Shown here: positions 6,403 to 13,641 of the stretch, piece by piece
Numbering within the stretch: the stretch's first letter is position 1
Layout: each line of letters starts with the position of its first letter
DNA from: Candidatus Daviesbacteria bacterium
GTDB taxonomy: Bacteria > Patescibacteriota > Microgenomatia > Daviesbacterales > UBA10151
Direction of reading: 5' to 3'
NCBI GenBank assembly: GCA_016183245.1
Contig: JACPEY010000058.1
Coordinates: 1-33,070 of the forward strand
Length of the DNA stretch: 33,070 nucleotides
Translations under genes and position numbers: made by a program
Notes under the pieces: generated by a model
What the model was told of the DNA's origin: nothing
Seen by the model: the letters and a program-made list of their open reading frames with translations, nothing else
Databases searched by the model: none

Positions 6403-7962
6403 ATGACAAACTCAGCATTAAAAAGAATACAAAACATGAAACCATACAATCCACCTCTATCAGGACGGAGGGCATTTGGTGGTATGCTTTTGGATTTTAA
6501 TGAACGTACAATGCCGCCGTCATCAAAAGTACTAAAGGCTATTGCCGATTTTTTGAAATCAAATGAGTTACAGCTTTATCCTGAGTATGGTAAGCTGGAA
6601 AAGAAGTTGGCCCAATATGCAGGTGTAACTGAGGACCAGATTATGATAACAAACGGATCTGATCAGGCAATTGATCTTATTTTCCGTGCATTTACTGAAA
6701 CCAACGATACTGTTATAATTCCTTCCCCCAGCTTTGCAATGTTTTATCAATCCGCTCAAATAATCGGGAATAAAATACTGCGCCCTTTGTACAAAAAAGG
6801 GAGTTTATTATTTCCTTTAGAAGAATTATTAAAAATGATCAATAAATCAGTAAAACTTATTGTGATTTGTAATCCTAACAATCCTACGGGTACATTAGCG
6901 CCAATTGAAGATGTCAGAAAAATTGCACAAAAAGCCCGTAATGCCATTATCCTGGTAGATGAAGCATATTTTGAATTTTCGAAAGTTACAGTAATTTCAC
7001 TTATAAAAAAATATCCAAATATTATTATTACCCGTACTCTGTCAAAAGCTTTTGGTCTGCCGTCACTTCGACTAGGATACATTGTGGCTTCAAAAATCTA
7101 CATCAATGAACTTTTGAAAATGCGCGGCCCTTATGATGTAAATATGGTGGCTTTTACTGCTGCACTTGCCGCGCTTGATGATCGTAAAGAAATGCGCAAG
7201 TATGCAAGTGAAGTTATGAATCAGGCAAAACCCATGATTGAAGAGTTTTTTACCAAAAATGGCATAACCTTCTATCAATCTGCCGGCAACTTTCTGCTGT
7301 ATAAACCACTTCTAAAACAAGAAGAAAAAATATTAAGAGACAATGGTATTTTAGTACGGCCTCAAAATAAGACAAACATAGAAAAAACACTCCGCATCAG
7401 CATTGGAACAGTTAACCAGATGAAACAGTTTATCAAAGTTTACAAAAACGTAATATTAAGCAAAACTCAACCAAAAAAATACGCATTTATAGACAGGGAC
7501 GGAACCTTAATTTTTGAGCCGCAGGATACATTCCAAATTGACAGTATCAAGAAATTAAAGATTTTAGATGGGGTGATTACAGGCCTTAAAACACTAGTTG
7601 AGAAAAGATATGAACTTATCATGGTGACTAACCAGAACGGCTTGGGTACTGCCTCATTTCCCTGGCCTAATTTCCAGGCACCGCAGAACAAAATGCTCAG
7701 TATCTTTGAGAAAAACGGTATTAAGTTTAAAAAAATTTATATCTGCCCGCACCTACCAGTCAAAAACTGCAGTTGCAGAAAACCCAAAGTCGGCCTAGTT
7801 AAAAAATTCCTGAAGGAAAATCTGATTGATCAAGAACAGTCTTTTTTCTGCGGTGACAAAACAACTGATAGGCTTTTCGCTGAAAATATCGGCATTAAAT
7901 ATATTCCCATGCAAACTAATGGTGATTTTTACCAGATACTGACAGAAGGAGGAATCTTATGA
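6403..7962 (+). CDS. hisC: Fusion: histidinol-phosphate aminotransferase (HisC) + histidinol-phosphate phosphatase (HisB-N)
   Basis: 519 residues. Residues 1-345 are a fold-type-I PLP aminotransferase: NPNNPTG (157-163), DEAYFEF (186-192) and TLSKAFG with the PLP lysine K215, ending in the substrate-binding RISIG region. Residues 358-519 are a HAD phosphatase of the HisB N-terminal type: DRDGTL (nucleophile D364, acid D366), TNQNGLGT, and the zinc loop CPH (448-450) with CSC (456-458), then CRKPKVGLV and GDKTTD. SFPWPNF matches the HisB-N rather than the GmhB pattern. HisC makes histidinol phosphate and the phosphatase removes its phosphate, so two consecutive steps share one chain. In Escherichia coli this phosphatase is fused to the dehydratase instead. 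The stop overlaps hisB by 4 nt (ATGA). Confidence 0.93.
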   Translation: MTNSALKRIQNMKPYNPPLSGRRAFGGMLLDFNERTMPPSSKVLKAIADFLKSNELQLYPEYGKLEKKLAQYAGVTEDQIMITNGSDQAIDLIFRAFTETNDTVIIPSPSFAMFYQSAQIIGNKILRPLYKKGSLLFPLEELLKMINKSVKLIVICNPNNPTGTLAPIEDVRKIAQKARNAIILVDEAYFEFSKVTVISLIKKYPNIIITRTLSKAFGLPSLRLGYIVASKIYINELLKMRGPYDVNMVAFTAALAALDDRKEMRKYASEVMNQAKPMIEEFFTKNGITFYQSAGNFLLYKPLLKQEEKILRDNGILVRPQNKTNIEKTLRISIGTVNQMKQFIKVYKNVILSKTQPKKYAFIDRDGTLIFEPQDTFQIDSIKKLKILDGVITGLKTLVEKRYELIMVTNQNGLGTASFPWPNFQAPQNKMLSIFEKNGIKFKKIYICPHLPVKNCSCRKPKVGLVKKFLKENLIDQEQSFFCGDKTTDRLFAENIGIKYIPMQTNGDFYQILTEGGIL

Positions 7963-8549
7963 AGCGCAAAGCAACAATAGAACGAAAAACAAACGAAACT
8001 AATGTGAAGATTTCATTAAATATTGACGGTACCGGAAAAAGAGAAATCAATACTCCGGTAGGCTTCCTAAATCACATGCTGGACCTGTTCGCCAAAGGCG
8101 GCTTGTTTGATTTAACAGTTAAAGCCAAAGGCGATACCTGGATCGATGAACATCACACAATTGAAGATATTGGAATTGTTTTAGGTGAAGCTTTTGCTAA
8201 AGCCTTAGGAGATAAGAGAGGCATAAATCGTTATGGCTTTTTCATTTTGCCTATGGATGAAGCTTTGGCAACTACGGCGATAGATTTTGCCGGCAGGTAC
8301 TCTTTTAGATTTGAGTGTAACTTTAAGAGAGAAAAGGTGGGAGATTTACCTACCGAATTGGTAAAACACTTTTGGGATACATTTGCCCAAAATGCCAAGG
8401 TTAATTTATTTATTAAAGTGGAATATGGAGAAAATGAACACCACAAGATTGAAGCAATTTTCAAAACAGTTGCCAGGGCTACCCGTATGGCAGTAACCAT
8501 AGATAAAAGGACCGGAAATCGTATCCCCTCAACTAAGGAAGTTCTATGA
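7959..8549 (+). CDS. hisB: Imidazoleglycerol-phosphate dehydratase
   Basis: 196 residues, monofunctional. It dehydrates imidazole glycerol phosphate to imidazole acetol phosphate at a di-manganese centre. Metal-binding histidine motifs are visible: NHMLDLF, DEHHTIEDIG (the usual first Asp is followed by Glu), RYGF, and ENEHHKIEAIFK in the second half. The C-terminus GNRIPSTKEVL matches the conserved PSxKG(V/T)L end of HisB. AGGAGG lies just before the ATG, inside the end of the HisC-phosphatase gene. The usual N-terminal phosphatase partner is absent here because it is attached to HisC. Confidence 0.95.
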   Translation: MKRKATIERKTNETNVKISLNIDGTGKREINTPVGFLNHMLDLFAKGGLFDLTVKAKGDTWIDEHHTIEDIGIVLGEAFAKALGDKRGINRYGFFILPMDEALATTAIDFAGRYSFRFECNFKREKVGDLPTELVKHFWDTFAQNAKVNLFIKVEYGENEHHKIEAIFKTVARATRMAVTIDKRTGNRIPSTKEVL

Positions 8550-9148
8550 TTGTAATTATCGATTACGGCCTTGGAAATCTCGCAAGTATAACAAATGCAC
8601 TGAATAAGCTTGGAATCAAAAGCAGAATTTCGGACAGCCCTGACATGATCAAAAAAGCAAAAGCCTTAATCTTACCCGGAGTCGGGGCAGCCGGAGAAGG
8701 AATGAGAAATCTAAAAAAGAAAGGTTTGGATAAAATCATCCTGCGAGAAATAAAGGAAGAAAAACCCCTTTTAGGCATTTGCCTCGGCATGCAGCTTTTG
8801 TTTGAAAAAAGCGAAGAAGGCGAAGTAGACTGTTTGGGAATATTCAAAGGTATGGTAAGGAAATTTAAAAAGGAGCGGAAAATACCACAAATTGGATGGA
8901 ATAATGTTATGCTTACCGACAAACAAAAACTATTCCAAGGCGTTCCGAACACAACTTTCTTTTATTTTGTAAACAGTTACTATTGCCAACCCAGTGATAA
9001 ATCAATTGTAGTAGGCGTAACTGAGTACGGAGAAAGGTTCGCCAGCGTGATTAGAAAGGGAAATATCGTCGGAATGCAATTTCACCCTGAAAAAAGCGGG
9101 GATCTTGGGCTTCAATTGTTAAAAAATTTTAATGAGGCAATATGTTAA
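8546..9148 (+). CDS. hisH: Imidazole glycerol phosphate synthase, glutaminase subunit
   Basis: 200-residue class I glutamine amidotransferase that supplies ammonia to HisF. The nucleophile is C79 in LLGICLGMQLLF, and H180 with E182 in MQFHPEKSG complete the triad. The start has DYGLGNLASI and the PGVGA segment near residue 44 that forms the oxyanion region. It overlaps hisB by 4 nt and hisA by 7 nt, so tight co-expression with its partners is likely. Confidence 0.95.
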   Translation: MIVIIDYGLGNLASITNALNKLGIKSRISDSPDMIKKAKALILPGVGAAGEGMRNLKKKGLDKIILREIKEEKPLLGICLGMQLLFEKSEEGEVDCLGIFKGMVRKFKKERKIPQIGWNNVMLTDKQKLFQGVPNTTFFYFVNSYYCQPSDKSIVVGVTEYGERFASVIRKGNIVGMQFHPEKSGDLGLQLLKNFNEAIC

Positions 9149-9852
9149 TCATTCCGGCAATAGATATTAAAAATGGCAAATGCGTCAGACTGACTCAGGG
9201 AATTTTTCAGAGCGAGAAAGTTTACTGCGACAATCCTGTCGACATGGCAAAAAAATGGGAGCAGATGGGTGCGAAAACGCTGCATATTGTTGATTTAGAC
9301 GGAGCCAAAAAGGGTGTTATGGCTAACTTAAACGCAATAAATAAAATTATTAAAGCAATCAGTATACCTATTCAGGTAGGAGGCGGCATCAGAGATGAAG
9401 CAACGGCAAAAATCTTGTTGGGCAGTGGTGTTCCCGTAATTGTTTTAGGAACTATTGCCTTAGAAAACAAAATCCTACTGCTCAAATTGTTAAAAAAATA
9501 TGGTCACAGAATCATTGTTGCGCTAGATACTAAAAATGGAAATTTAGTCACGAAAGGATGGCTGGGAAAAACAGGCAAAAATTGCATAGAAACTGCAAAG
9601 GAATTTGAAAAACAGGGTGTTGAAAAATTTATGTATACCGATGTAATCAGAGATGGAACTTTAACTGAGCCGAATTATAAGGAGATTATCGAATTAGCAA
9701 AAACCATTTCCTCGCCTATACTAGTTGGCGGAGGCATTTCCAGTATTGATGATATCCAGAAATTAAAATCCATCGGCATTGAAGGAGTAATCATTGGTAA
9801 AGCCCTTTATGAAAACCGCATAATTTTAAAGGAGGCAATAAATGCTGGCTAA
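9142..9852 (+). CDS. hisA: ProFAR isomerase (phosphoribosylformimino-AICAR-P isomerase)
   Basis: 236-residue TIM barrel that opens the ribose of ProFAR to PRFAR. Catalytic aspartates are expected in [13 protein letters not shown] at the start and in VALDTKNG near the middle. Phosphate-binding ends QVGGGIRD and LVGGGISS mark the two half-barrels. The end VIIGKALYE is typical. It overlaps hisF by 11 nt, and a strong AAAGGAGG for hisF lies inside its end. Confidence 0.95.
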   Translation: MLIIPAIDIKNGKCVRLTQGIFQSEKVYCDNPVDMAKKWEQMGAKTLHIVDLDGAKKGVMANLNAINKIIKAISIPIQVGGGIRDEATAKILLGSGVPVIVLGTIALENKILLLKLLKKYGHRIIVALDTKNGNLVTKGWLGKTGKNCIETAKEFEKQGVEKFMYTDVIRDGTLTEPNYKEIIELAKTISSPILVGGGISSIDDIQKLKSIGIEGVIIGKALYENRIILKEAINAG

Positions 9853-10597
9853 ACGCATTATCCCCTGCTTAGATGTAGATAACGGCAGAGTTGTAAAAGG
9901 CATTAATTTTGTAAACATCAAAGACGCTGGTAACCCTGTAGAATTAGCGAAATTTTATAATAGCGAAGGAGCAGATGAATTAGTACTTTTGGATATAACT
10001 GCTTCATTTGAAAATAGAAGTATCATGCTTGATATCGTCCATGAAGTTGCAAAACAAATATTCATACCATTTACTGTTGGAGGAGGTATTAAATCGATTA
10101 ATGATATCAAAAATATTCTTTTAGCAGGAGCGGATAAAGTCTCTATTAATACTCAGGCAGTTAATAATCCAAAACTTATCACGGAAGCAGCCAAAACATT
10201 CGGAAGTCAATGTATAGTATTGGCAATTGATGCAAAAAAGATAGATAATAGCTGGGAGGTTTTTGTAAACGGAGGAAGGACATCAACAAATTTAGATGCA
10301 TTGGATTGGGCGGAAAAAGCCGCCAAAGCCGGTGCAGGAGAAATTCTATTAACAAGTATGGACAGAGACGGCACGCAAAATGGATACGACAACGAGCTGG
10401 TAGAAAAAATTTCAAGCGTCGTCAATATTCCCGTCATAGCTTCGGGAGGAGCCGGAACAATGAAGGATTTTTTAGAAGTCTTCACTGAAGGAAAAGCTGA
10501 TGCTGCATTGGCAGCTTCTTTATTTCACTCCAGAAAATTAGAAATCCGAAACTTAAAGAAATACTTAAGATCGAAAAAAATTGCTATAAGGAACTAG
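9842..10597 (+). CDS. hisF: Imidazole glycerol phosphate synthase, cyclase subunit
   Basis: 251-residue TIM barrel that joins ammonia from HisH to PRFAR, giving imidazole glycerol phosphate and AICAR. The catalytic aspartates lie in [13 protein letters not shown] (D11) and LAIDAKK (about D130). Half-barrel phosphate loops are FTVGGGIKS and IASGGAGT, and [10 protein letters not shown] carries a conserved substrate-binding segment. The length and all core motifs are normal. Confidence 0.96.
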   Translation: MLAKRIIPCLDVDNGRVVKGINFVNIKDAGNPVELAKFYNSEGADELVLLDITASFENRSIMLDIVHEVAKQIFIPFTVGGGIKSINDIKNILLAGADKVSINTQAVNNPKLITEAAKTFGSQCIVLAIDAKKIDNSWEVFVNGGRTSTNLDALDWAEKAAKAGAGEILLTSMDRDGTQNGYDNELVEKISSVVNIPVIASGGAGTMKDFLEVFTEGKADAALAASLFHSRKLEIRNLKKYLRSKKIAIRN

Positions 10598-10598
10598 T

Positions 10599-10934
10599 AT
10601 GAGATTTACCGACATTGATTTTGAAAAAGGACAGGGGTTAGTGCCTGTTGTTATCCAGGATTATAAAACTGGAGATGTCTTGATGCTTGGCTATATGAAT
10701 GATGAAGCCCTGCAAAAAACACTCGATACCGGATTAGTCTATTTTTGGAGCAGAACAAGAAAAAAACTTTGGTTGAAAGGTGAGGAATCAGGAAATAAAT
10801 TACATGTCAAAGAAATCTTTAAAGATTGCGATAATGACACTATCCTTATAAAAATAGCGTTGATTGGAAAAAATGTCTGTCATACAGGCAGAAAAAGTTG
10901 TTTTTTTCAACAAATTAAAAAGGAGGATCTATGA
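10599..10934 (+). CDS. hisI: Phosphoribosyl-AMP cyclohydrolase
   Basis: 111 residues; opens the adenine ring of phosphoribosyl-AMP. Motifs seen: MLGYMNDEAL, YFWSRTRKKLWLKGEESGN, the FKDCDNDTILIK metal-binding segment, and CHTGRKSCFF with the zinc cysteines. It is separate from hisE, unlike the fused HisIE of enterobacteria, but overlaps it by 4 nt (ATGA). Confidence 0.95.
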   Translation: MRFTDIDFEKGQGLVPVVIQDYKTGDVLMLGYMNDEALQKTLDTGLVYFWSRTRKKLWLKGEESGNKLHVKEIFKDCDNDTILIKIALIGKNVCHTGRKSCFFQQIKKEDL

Positions 10935-11227
10935 ATTTGGAAGAACTCTATGAAATTATTGAAGACCGCAGGCAAAAGATGCCTGATAATTCCTACGTGG
11001 CTTCGTTATTCAGAGAAGGAAAAGACCGGATTATCCAAAAAGTGGGTGAAGAATCGATTGAGGTCGTAATCGCTGCCAAAAATGAGAGTAGAAATAGGCT
11101 AATCTCTGAAGTTGCGGATTTAATATTTCACATTCTGGTATTACTCTCAGGATATAAAATCACGCTTGAGGATGTCGAGAAAGAGCTGGCCCGGCGGAGA
11201 TCGTCCTCATTAAAGCAGAAAGGATAA
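10931..11227 (+). CDS. hisE: Phosphoribosyl-ATP pyrophosphatase
   Basis: 98 residues, a helical MazG-like nucleotide pyrophosphohydrolase that removes pyrophosphate from phosphoribosyl-ATP (step 2). The core QKVGEESIEVVIAAKNE and SEVADLIFHILVLL contain the acidic metal-binding residues (EExxE and ExxD). AAAAGGAGG precedes the ATG. It is the last gene of the operon; no clear intrinsic terminator follows. Confidence 0.95.
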   Translation: MNLEELYEIIEDRRQKMPDNSYVASLFREGKDRIIQKVGEESIEVVIAAKNESRNRLISEVADLIFHILVLLSGYKITLEDVEKELARRRSSSLKQKG

Positions 11228-11233
11228 ACAAGT

Positions 11234-11261
11234 TTGTTGCTAACGCAATAATCTGTATAAT
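11234..11261 (+). promoter_or_regulatory. Promoter of hisS
   Basis: TTGTTG (11234-11239), a 16-bp spacer and a perfect TATAAT (11256-11261) lie right after hisE, so hisS can be expressed without the T-box-controlled promoter. Confidence 0.6.
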
Positions 11262-11276
11262 TAAAGAAAGGAAAAT

Positions 11277-11336
11277 ATGGCACAAATTAAAGCACAAACA
11301 TTATCCTTCGACTTTGCTCAGGATAAAGTTTTTTAA
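11277..11336 (+). CDS. Short ORF before hisS (leader peptide or former hisS start)
   Basis: An ATG with AAAGG before it opens 19 codons (MAQIKAQTLSFDFAQDKVF) and stops 2 nt before the hisS start. The first nine residues resemble the hisS start that follows (KNIEPKTL), while codons 9-17 come from a small palindromic element. This could be an original HisS start cut off by element insertion, or a translated leader. Whether it is translated is unknown. Confidence 0.35.
   Translation: MAQIKAQTLSFDFAQDKVF
11301..11326. repeat. Small palindromic element (copy 2)
   Basis: TTATCCT and AGGATAA are perfect 7-bp inverted arms around TCGACTTTGCTC, the same core sequence as in the longer elements of this window. 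Confidence 0.6.
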
Positions 11337-11338
11337 AG

Positions 11339-12592
11339 ATGATTATGAAAAATATAGAACCAAAAACTTTAAAAGGATTTCGAGACTTCCTGCCTGCAGA
11401 AGCCAGGAAGCGGCAGTATGTAATAAATAAACTAAAAGGCGTTTTTGAGTCTTTTGGTTTTGAGCCTTTGGAAACTCCTGCTTTGGAGTACGAAGAAGTA
11501 CTTTTGGGCAAATACGGCGAAGAAGGCGATAAATTAATGTACCGTTTTACTGACAACGGCGGCCGCAAAGTGGCTTTAAGATACGACCAGACTGTCCCCC
11601 TAGCCCGCGTGGCGGCTCAGTACCAGAATCAGTTACCCGTTCCATTTAAAAGATATCAAATTCAACCTGTGTGGCGGGCTGAAAATACCCAAAAGGGGCG
11701 GTTTAGGGAATTTCTGCAGTGTGATATTGATACTGTTGGTTTATCCTCTCCCTTGTCTGATGCAGAAGTCATTGCTACTGTAGCCAAATCTTTAGAACAA
11801 CTGGGCTTTATAAATTACAAAATTATAATTAATGACCGGGAGATTTTTTCCAATATGATCAAACAGGGTGTTTTTAGTGACGGGAGTATGCAGACAATTT
11901 TACGGGCCATGGATAAACTTAAAAAAGTAGGCCGGGAAGCAGTTTTGGACGAGATGATCAAAAAAGGCCTATCTTCTGAAAAAGCTACCTATGCTTTACA
12001 AACCATTGAAGGTTTGCAGCCCACTCAAAGAATTCAGGAAATTTTTGAGCTTTTGTCCAATATAGGTATTCCTGAAGGCCAATATGAATTTTCCCCCAGT
12101 TTAGCCAGGGGCTTGGATTATTACACTGGCTTAATCTTTGAAGTTGAAGTTGAAGAATATAGTGCCGGATCCGTTGCCGGTGGCGGCCGTTACGATAAAC
12201 TAATCGGCATGTTTGCCGGGAAAGATATCCCGGCAGTAGGTGTGGCTTTTGGATTTGACAGGATTATGGAAGCCATGGACCAATTAAAGCTATTTCCCGC
12301 TAATTTAACTACCACCAAAGTCCTGGTAACAGTATTTTCAAAAGAATTAGAATCAGAATCTATTAAGGCAACTTCCCTCTTGCGCTCGAACAATATAAAT
12401 TGCGAACTCTGGCTGGATCCTGAAGCTAAACTGGATAAACAATTAAAGTACGCTGACCAAAAAGGCATCCCATACGCTGTTATCATAGGTCCTGATGAAG
12501 CTTCCAAAGGAACCACTACTTTAAAAGACCTGGAAAGTAAAACCCAGGAAACCTTTCCTCTTGACGAACTTGCATCTAAACTGACATCATAA
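11339..12592 (+). CDS. hisS: Histidyl-tRNA synthetase
   Basis: 417-residue class II synthetase that charges tRNA-His. The start TLKGFRDFLP is typical. RYDQTVPLARVAA, motif 2 (FKRYQIQPVWRAENTQKGRFREFLQCD), the histidine-specific ARGLDYYTG segment and motif 3 (GVAFGFDRI) are all present. The C-terminal anticodon-binding domain begins near residue 320 (TTKVLVTVF). ATG at 11339 and at 11345 are both possible starts. Placement after the his operon links histidine supply to its use, and the charging state of its tRNA would be what the T-box reads. Confidence 0.95.
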   Translation: MIMKNIEPKTLKGFRDFLPAEARKRQYVINKLKGVFESFGFEPLETPALEYEEVLLGKYGEEGDKLMYRFTDNGGRKVALRYDQTVPLARVAAQYQNQLPVPFKRYQIQPVWRAENTQKGRFREFLQCDIDTVGLSSPLSDAEVIATVAKSLEQLGFINYKIIINDREIFSNMIKQGVFSDGSMQTILRAMDKLKKVGREAVLDEMIKKGLSSEKATYALQTIEGLQPTQRIQEIFELLSNIGIPEGQYEFSPSLARGLDYYTGLIFEVEVEEYSAGSVAGGGRYDKLIGMFAGKDIPAVGVAFGFDRIMEAMDQLKLFPANLTTTKVLVTVFSKELESESIKATSLLRSNNINCELWLDPEAKLDKQLKYADQKGIPYAVIIGPDEASKGTTTLKDLESKTQETFPLDELASKLTS

Positions 12593-12597
12593 TAATA

Positions 12598-12692
12598 TGT
12601 CATTCCGAACGAAGTAAGGTCTTCCAACTCAAGAAGCTGATTGAGGCGGAAGATTGCCGCGTCACTCGCTACGCTCGTTCCTCGCAATGACA
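12598..12692. repeat. TGTCAT...ATGACA palindromic element (copy 3)
   Basis: 95 bp with outer ends TGTCATTCCGA and TCGCAATGACA and inner inverted arms GGTCTTCC and GGAAGA. It begins 5 bp after the hisS stop. Its right half resembles that of the prfA/prmC element. It probably also acts as a transcript-end hairpin. Confidence 0.75.
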
Positions 12693-13637
12693 AAAAGTAT
12701 GTCATCTCAAATTTTCAAAAAACCCATACCATATTTAGCCTTAATACTTGCCCATCTTTTCTGGGGCTCAAATTTTGTTGTTGCAAAAATTACTTTGCAG
12801 GAATTTCCGCCTATGACCCTGGCGCTGCTCCGTTTCGCTTTAGCCTCTTTACTTCTGGCTCCTTTTTTCATTGCTGAAACAAAAAAAGTCAAAATCGAAA
12901 AAAAAGACTTCCCAAAACTCATTGCCATTGGAGTCCTGATTATTGTTTTAAATATCACTTTTTTCTTTGAAGGAATTAAAAGAACAACTGCTATTGATGC
13001 TTCATTTTTAACTTTACTAATCCCATCTTTATCTGTACTTTTAGGCTGGTGGTTTTTAAAAGAAAAAGTTTTCCTTTATAACCTCTTAGGGGTAGCCTTA
13101 GGATTTATAGGGGCATTAGTTATAGTAGGCCTTCCTCAAATTATTACCGGCACGGTTTCCCCCGAAATACTGACAGGCAATATTTTAATAGTTTTAGCCT
13201 CAATTTCCTGGGTTTTAGGTGCCACTATTTCCAAAAAGATATTAAACAAGTATTCATCCCTGGTTATAACAGCAATTGCATTTTTAGTAGGGACTGTTGC
13301 TTTTTTTATCCCGGCTAGCCTGGAGTATATTCAGAACCCAGGCTGGATGAACCAGGTAACAATTCTGGGTATCCTAGGACTGATATTTATGACGCTTCTT
13401 TCATCAATTTCAGCTTATTTTCTTTTTGAATGGGGATTATCCAAAACATCAATCATCGTTGCCGATCTTTTCCAGTACATTGAACCATTTATAGCTACTA
13501 CCCTGGCTGTGACGCTTTTGGGTGAAAAAATATCAAACCAGTTTTTGATAGGGGGCATTCTGATTGCAGCAGGAGCATATTTAGGAACACTGGCCAAAGA
13601 GGCTCATCATAGACATCACAAGGCACATAGAGTGTAA
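12687..13637 (+). CDS. EamA-family (drug/metabolite superfamily) transporter
   Basis: About 316 residues with ten hydrophobic segments in two EamA repeats. The first begins LILAHLFWGSNFVVAK, the second ILIVLASISWVLGATISKKI; each EamA unit carries the usual W-G/S-x motif. The second repeat ends near FLIGGILIAAGAYL. The short C-terminus is histidine-rich (HHRHHKAH). Members export amino acids or other metabolites; the substrate is not shown by sequence. The start is uncertain: 12687 lies in the element's ATGACA end, 12699 (MSSQIF) is equally good, and the frame is open further up only because of element sequence. The gene ends 4 bp from the convergent giant gene. Confidence 0.85.
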   Translation: MTKSMSSQIFKKPIPYLALILAHLFWGSNFVVAKITLQEFPPMTLALLRFALASLLLAPFFIAETKKVKIEKKDFPKLIAIGVLIIVLNITFFFEGIKRTTAIDASFLTLLIPSLSVLLGWWFLKEKVFLYNLLGVALGFIGALVIVGLPQIITGTVSPEILTGNILIVLASISWVLGATISKKILNKYSSLVITAIAFLVGTVAFFIPASLEYIQNPGWMNQVTILGILGLIFMTLLSSISAYFLFEWGLSKTSIIVADLFQYIEPFIATTLAVTLLGEKISNQFLIGGILIAAGAYLGTLAKEAHHRHHKAHRV

Positions 13638-13641
13638 TTTT

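Noticed and set aside
7470-7962. GmhB (heptose bisphosphate phosphatase) for the HAD domain of the HisC fusion
   Set aside because: SFPWPNF, the CPH...CSCRKPKVGLV loop and the operon position fit the HisB-N histidinol phosphatase.
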